This document shows positions 32,729 through 36,442 of a stretch of 36,442 nucleotides of DNA, in pieces (the stretch's first letter is position 1; the number at the start of each line of letters is the position of its first letter). The notes under the pieces are model-generated. The model was not told the origin of the DNA. It did not search any database and saw only the letters and a list, made by a program, of their open reading frames with translations. The stretch comes from Planctomycetota bacterium (lineage in GTDB: Bacteria; Planctomycetota; J132): positions 1-36,442 of the forward strand of contig RFKQ01000001.1 in NCBI GenBank assembly GCA_003694635.1, read 5' to 3'. A program made the position numbers and the translations under genes.

Positions 32729-33642
32729 TTTGTTCCAACAGCCTTAGAAGGTGGTTGCCATTTTCTCGGGTGGAGTTTTATCTTTTCGAGCCTTTGCCAA
32801 AGAGGGAATTGGAGGATTTCTGGAATCTGATCTGTTTTCAGAATGGCAAGGTGGTCTCTAGAAGTAAAGGAAAGGAAATTTTATACTTTCCTATTGGTGA
32901 GAGAGAAAGAGAAGATGGAAGCTATGGAAGAGGGGGAGGAAATCTGAGCGCAAGGGGTGCAGGAGTGTACATAAAAAAAAGGGGATTTGATGGCTGGGGC
33001 TATCTATTTTCCTGTCTGTGCTCTTTGAGGCGGCCTGAGAGTATTTGCATGCGCGAGGTAAAAATGCTAAGGGAGCTGGAAGAGTGTGGCTTCTCTATCA
33101 TGCCGCCGTTGGCGGTGGGACAGCTTTTGTTGGGGGGAGTTATTCCCTTAGCGGGGGTGGGTGTGTTTGGTTATGTGGAGGGTGAGGATTTAGAGGTGCT
33201 ATTTCGGAAGGGTTCGTTGGCATTGCGCCGTAAAATCATGCGCCATTGGGGGAGTTTGTTGGGTTTGCTGCACCGCAGGGGTTTTTATCAAACTGTGGTG
33301 CTAAAGGATCTCATTTGCATTAGAGACGGTACCCGGCTGCATTTTACCATCATTGACCGAGAGGTGCACACCCCTTGGTCGGTGCCATTTTCTCTTTCGA
33401 GGGCGCGTCGAGCATTGGTGAAAACTTTGTTTCGTTTGGAGAAGGATGGGTTGGATTGCCGGGCAAAAGAGTTGGCTGTCTTTTGGGATGCTTATTGGCC
33501 TTGTGTTGAGGTTTTGCAGAGTAGGCAGCAGCGGCGTAAATTTCTGGCTCAGCTTAGGCGGGAATACAGCTGGTATTTGTGGCGACGCGGCTGGAAAAAG
33601 CGGCTGCGCACGCTCAGATTGTGGTGCTTTGGGAGGAGTTAG
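32725..33642 (+). CDS. Lipopolysaccharide-kinase (InaA/Kdo kinase) family protein with degenerate catalytic loop
   Basis: This 305-residue protein has the layout of the WaaP/InaA/Kdo-kinase family: VYIKK (K84/K85) as the ATP-Lys strand, MREVKML with a helix-C Glu near 111, WGSLLGLLHRRGFY and a metal-binding Asp211 in IIDRE. In active members GF(Y/V)HRD follows the helix. Here the loop reads GFYQTVVLKDLIC (186-198), so HRD is replaced by QTV and the catalytic Asp is missing at the usual place. It may be a pseudokinase, or a nearby Asp (D195) may substitute. It starts within the copA stop codon, suggesting one transcript, and overlaps convergent tsaB by four bases. The substrate is unknown. Confidence 0.72.
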   Translation: MICSNSLRRWLPFSRVEFYLFEPLPKRELEDFWNLICFQNGKVVSRSKGKEILYFPIGEREREDGSYGRGGGNLSARGAGVYIKKRGFDGWGYLFSCLCSLRRPESICMREVKMLRELEECGFSIMPPLAVGQLLLGGVIPLAGVGVFGYVEGEDLEVLFRKGSLALRRKIMRHWGSLLGLLHRRGFYQTVVLKDLICIRDGTRLHFTIIDREVHTPWSVPFSLSRARRALVKTLFRLEKDGLDCRAKELAVFWDAYWPCVEVLQSRQQRRKFLAQLRREYSWYLWRRGWKKRLRTLRLWCFGRS

Positions 33643-34370
33643 AGTAGGGATTTTTTTTGTAAATTTTCTTCCGCTTCAGATTTCATCAGGTAGATTAGTT
33701 GAATAGGTCGTTGAAATTCGTCGAGCTTGGAGTTTGAGGAGAGTTTATCTTTTAGTTTTTGCCAGGCGAGTTGGGCGATATCTTGGGCGCGGGGAACGGA
33801 AAATTTTTCCTCGAGAGTAACCACTTTAATTTGCGAGGGGAGGTAGGTGCTTCCGGCGCCTATGGCGTAGCTGTTGGAGGGGATGGCTTTGTGGAGCTGG
33901 GAAAGAGGGAGGAGGGTGGTGGTTTGCGTGCAGTGTGGGGGAGAGTTTTGGCGGAACTGGTACAGGGCCAAGTACATTCTCTGGCGCCTTGCGTAGTAGA
34001 GGGTGGCTAGAGCCCCTTGGGAAAATTGTTTTTGTTCCCACAAATGGTAGGCCATGGCATCGAAGGAGGGGATGCCAACCACGGGGATTTTTTGAGCAAA
34101 ACGTAGTCCCTCCACGGCAGCTAAGCCGACCCTCAGGCCGGTGAACGATCCTGGTCCTATTCCCAAGGCGATGGCGTGAAGAGAGGAGACGGAAAGATGG
34201 GCTTGGCGTAGAAGTTGATCAACAGCGGGTAGGATTTCCCGGCCATGTTGGGTTCCTTTGGCAAGCTGACGGGTGAGTTGCACTGCTCCGTTTTTACAGA
34301 GAGCTACACTACCCTGGAGAGTAGAGGTTTCTAGAGCGAGTATCCATTGATCGGAATGGGGGCGGGGCAT
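33639..34370 (-). CDS. tsaB: tRNA threonylcarbamoyladenosine biosynthesis protein TsaB
   Basis: This 243-residue ASKHA-fold protein is the TsaB partner of TsaD in making N6-threonylcarbamoyladenosine at position 37 of ANN-decoding tRNAs. LALETSTLQGSVAL (11-24) and GIGPGSFTGLRVGLAAVEGL are diagnostic, followed by VVGIPSFDAMAYH. The catalytic ligands of TsaD are absent, as expected for TsaB. Coding sequence is A/C-rich, fitting the local strand bias. It lies 12 bases after the helical-repeat gene upstream and may be in one operon with it. Its stop overlaps the converging gene by four bases. Confidence 0.95.
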   Translation of the reverse strand: MPRPHSDQWILALETSTLQGSVALCKNGAVQLTRQLAKGTQHGREILPAVDQLLRQAHLSVSSLHAIALGIGPGSFTGLRVGLAAVEGLRFAQKIPVVGIPSFDAMAYHLWEQKQFSQGALATLYYARRQRMYLALYQFRQNSPPHCTQTTTLLPLSQLHKAIPSNSYAIGAGSTYLPSQIKVVTLEEKFSVPRAQDIAQLAWQKLKDKLSSNSKLDEFQRPIQLIYLMKSEAEENLQKKSLL

Positions 34371-34382
34371 GGCAGTTTTTCC

Positions 34383-36442
34383 TTACGGGTTTTTAGGGAA
34401 TTTTTCTTCGGTTTTTATTTCCAGAGGTTCGAGAAGGGCAGGTTGGATGGGAATTTTGGTATCTGCGAATTGAAGAATCAGGCCACGGGTGCGAATTTTA
34501 TAGAGTTTTGAAGGGAGGGGAGGTAGGATTTTATGGAATTTAGGATGGACTTGGGTTTTGAGGTGGGCGAGTTGAGGTTCCGCGTTTGCGAGGTGGAGGT
34601 GGTGGAGTTGGCGTCGGAAATCTTCGTAGGGGTAGGCGTGTTCTTCCATACGTTCGAGGATGGGGGCGATTGAAGTGGCGAGGTTTTGGAGAGCTTCTTG
34701 GAGAGGTTGAGGGGGGTTAGCATGCCAGCGGAGCAGCTTTTGATGAAGGTGGTGGAGTTCTTTCCAGAGCCAGTGGGCAAAATCAGTGCGAAACTGGTCC
34801 GGGATCAGTTGATTTCGCCGCTGGGGGTGGGTGACCAGGAGGTGATGGAGAAAGCGAAAGGCGCCCTCTTGGAGGTAGGGGTGAGGTAGCCAATATTTTT
34901 GCGCGGTGTGGAGAAAGGTGGAGAGTGCGTTTTCTGGAGAAGATAAGGAGATTTTCCACCATTGTTTTAGGGCGCAGAAGAGGGCGAGGGGGCCACAAGA
35001 AGAGAGAGTTAGGGGGTGTTGGAATAGAAGTGATTCAAGAAGAGAGGGAGTTTGGTGTTGCATCGCTTGAGTGAAGGAAGGAAGAGAGGCGGGGATTTTC
35101 TTTAGATAATTGAGGAGTGGATCGGGAGACGAAAAAGGTGGAGGAGGTGGCGGCGTAGAGAGAAGTGGGAGCTGAAGTTGAAGAAGTTTATCTTCTAAGA
35201 GTTTGCACTGTAGAGCAAGAAAGGGAGAGGTATTTTGGCAGGTGCTATGAAGTTTCTTGACATGCGCTAAAATCTGATCAGCATGCGCGGTTAGCTGTTT
35301 ATGATAGCGCTGTCGGTGGTCGTTTTCGAGTTTTTGCAAAGTCTGCTGAGTCTGGTGCAACTGACGAGCGATTTCGCCAAACAGTCGGGGAAACTTCTCA
35401 AAAAGAAACAGGAATTTTTTTCGTTGGGGAGGAAGGTGGGGGAGGATATTTTTTTTCCAAAAGTAGAGAAGTAGAGAGGGATGTACGGAATTTAGAAGTT
35501 TGCGGTAGCTCTCTTCAAAAGTCTCTAGATCTAGGTGCTTGGCGGCGGCTTGAAGAAGGCCGGCTTGGAGGTCGGGGCAGGTGAAGCGGTGGAAAGAAGA
35601 GGGTTGGAGCCACGAAGCAAGAAAGGGCTGGGAGTCCTCAAAAAACTTTAGCCATTGTTCTTGAGAGAGGGAGCAGTGTTTCAAGATACAGTGGGCGAGT
35701 TGGCGCTGAGGTAGCTTCCAGGCGGAGGGAGAGGGGGTGGATGAGTTGGCTAAAGCGGTGTAGAGCTGCAGCAGATGCAGATTGCGCTGAGGCGTGGAGA
35801 GGCGAGCGGAGAGAATGCAGGATTGCTGAAGACGGAGGAGTTCTTCCCCCTCCAGGTACTTGCGTTGGGTGTAGAGTTGTTGGAACAGTTGGGTGAGGAG
35901 GGAGTGGGGGAGGATGTAGCGTTTTTTTAATTGGGCGCCTAGGGGGTGCAAAAGTGCCTCGGACACGAAAGGAATGGCTTTGTAGGGGGGAGGTGGGAGA
36001 GGGAAAGAGGAGGGAGGTGCAGGGGAGAGTTGGCTTAGCCAGAGGAGGGCTTGAAGAGGGGGCGGGGAGTCGGGGGAATTGGCCAGCTGACGGAGTTGAG
36101 GCAAAAGGGGGAGCAGGGCGGGAGTGGTGGTGTGGAGGGCAACTTGGAAAGCCGCGGCGGGTTGGTCGGGGAGGAGTTGGCGGAGCAACTTGGTTTGTTG
36201 GTGGGAGTTCAGTCGTTGAAATACGGGGAGGACAAACTTGGGGGAGATTTTCTCTAGGGCGTGGGGGAGAAGGTGGGGAAAATGCGAAAGAGCGAATTGG
36301 GTGAGGAGGTGGAGGAGGGCGTGGCGCAGAGGGGGGAAGAGGGAGGGAAGGGTCAGGGTTTGTTTCCAGATTTCTTGCCAGCGGGCGAGGAGAGCATGCC
36401 AGGTTTGGGGGGATTGTTTTTTTAAAATGGATACAATTTTAT
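34383..36442 (-). CDS. Large helical-repeat-like protein, 5' end outside window
   Basis: The frame stays open from the stop at 34383 to the end of the window, giving at least 686 residues. A TTG at 36188 is a possible internal start, but sequence upstream in the same frame continues in the same style (for example TWHALLARWQEIWKQTLTLP), so the gene is best read as truncated by the window edge. The product is extremely rich in Leu, Pro, His and Gln, with repeated amphipathic helices suggesting a HEAT- or TPR-like solenoid. No catalytic motif or signal peptide is visible in this part. The composition mirrors the strong G-richness of the + strand here. No family is recognised. Confidence 0.7.
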   Translation of the reverse strand, partial: KIVSILKKQSPQTWHALLARWQEIWKQTLTLPSLFPPLRHALLHLLTQFALSHFPHLLPHALEKISPKFVLPVFQRLNSHQQTKLLRQLLPDQPAAAFQVALHTTTPALLPLLPQLRQLANSPDSPPPLQALLWLSQLSPAPPSSFPLPPPPYKAIPFVSEALLHPLGAQLKKRYILPHSLLTQLFQQLYTQRKYLEGEELLRLQQSCILSARLSTPQRNLHLLQLYTALANSSTPSPSAWKLPQRQLAHCILKHCSLSQEQWLKFFEDSQPFLASWLQPSSFHRFTCPDLQAGLLQAAAKHLDLETFEESYRKLLNSVHPSLLLYFWKKNILPHLPPQRKKFLFLFEKFPRLFGEIARQLHQTQQTLQKLENDHRQRYHKQLTAHADQILAHVKKLHSTCQNTSPFLALQCKLLEDKLLQLQLPLLSTPPPPPPFSSPDPLLNYLKKIPASLPSFTQAMQHQTPSLLESLLFQHPLTLSSCGPLALFCALKQWWKISLSSPENALSTFLHTAQKYWLPHPYLQEGAFRFLHHLLVTHPQRRNQLIPDQFRTDFAHWLWKELHHLHQKLLRWHANPPQPLQEALQNLATSIAPILERMEEHAYPYEDFRRQLHHLHLANAEPQLAHLKTQVHPKFHKILPPLPSKLYKIRTRGLILQFADTKIPIQPALLEPLEIKTEEKFPKNP

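Overview
The window looks like a Gram-negative chromosome, most likely a planctomycete or PVC-type relative (moderate to low confidence). Evidence: many exported lipoproteins, a Ser/Thr-kinase-fold protein with a zinc ribbon, pentapeptide, HEAT and prenyltransferase-type helical repeat proteins, a HEAT-VWA protein beside a MoxR ATPase, and a Kdo/InaA-type kinase relative. There is no rRNA, tRNA, CRISPR array, integrase or complete insertion sequence that I can recognise.

Layout. 1-2185 (+): 3' part of a pentapeptide-repeat gene overlapping a membrane-anchored kinase-like gene whose catalytic Asp is missing. 2123-2656 (-): trmL. 2657-3477: long intergenic region with a structured repeat. 3478-11891 (-): a phosphate operon pstS-pstC-pstA-pstB-phoU, continuing into a SIRT5-like sirtuin and a 22-repeat beta-propeller lipoprotein. 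12348-14878 (-): MoxR AAA+ ATPase and exported HEAT-VWA protein. 15087-17514 (+): a lipoprotein and a membrane-anchored metallophosphoesterase. 17670-27077 (-): prenyltransferase-repeat protein, exported unknown, Thermotoga-type GH13 maltosyltransferase relative, ABC-2 permease and ATPase, STAS protein, exported unknown, metallo-beta-lactamase-fold hydrolase and FmdB-type zinc ribbon. 27392-29838 (+): small cassette of secreted proteins and lipoproteins, including a cytochrome c'-like one. 30605-33642 (+): copper ATPase copA and a degenerate lipopolysaccharide-kinase-family gene. 33639-36442 (-): tsaB and the 3' part of a helical-repeat gene that runs off the window.

Three signals are not explained by gene content. 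(1) A repeat of about 177 bp occurs three times (2722, 15875, and inverted at 30151) with two conserved stems and a compensatory base-pair change. (2) A 40-bp element occurs four times. Three copies lie downstream of the large repeat in the same orientation, and one strand can always fold into the same hairpin. (3) The + strand is strongly C-rich over G from the start to about 30.1 kb, whatever the gene orientation, and strongly G-rich after about 30.6 kb. The switch falls in the 29839-30604 intergenic region that holds the inverted repeat copy. It is either a replication-origin-type skew switch or an inversion breakpoint at the repeat.

Functionally, the clearest unit is high-affinity phosphate uptake (PstSCAB with PhoU). 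Other recognisable roles are tRNA modification (TrmL, TsaB), copper export (CopA), alpha-glucan metabolism (GH13) and envelope proteins of unknown role. Several enzyme-fold proteins here carry changes at normally essential residues: the kinase, the LPS-kinase relative, the phosphoesterase and the GH13 protein.
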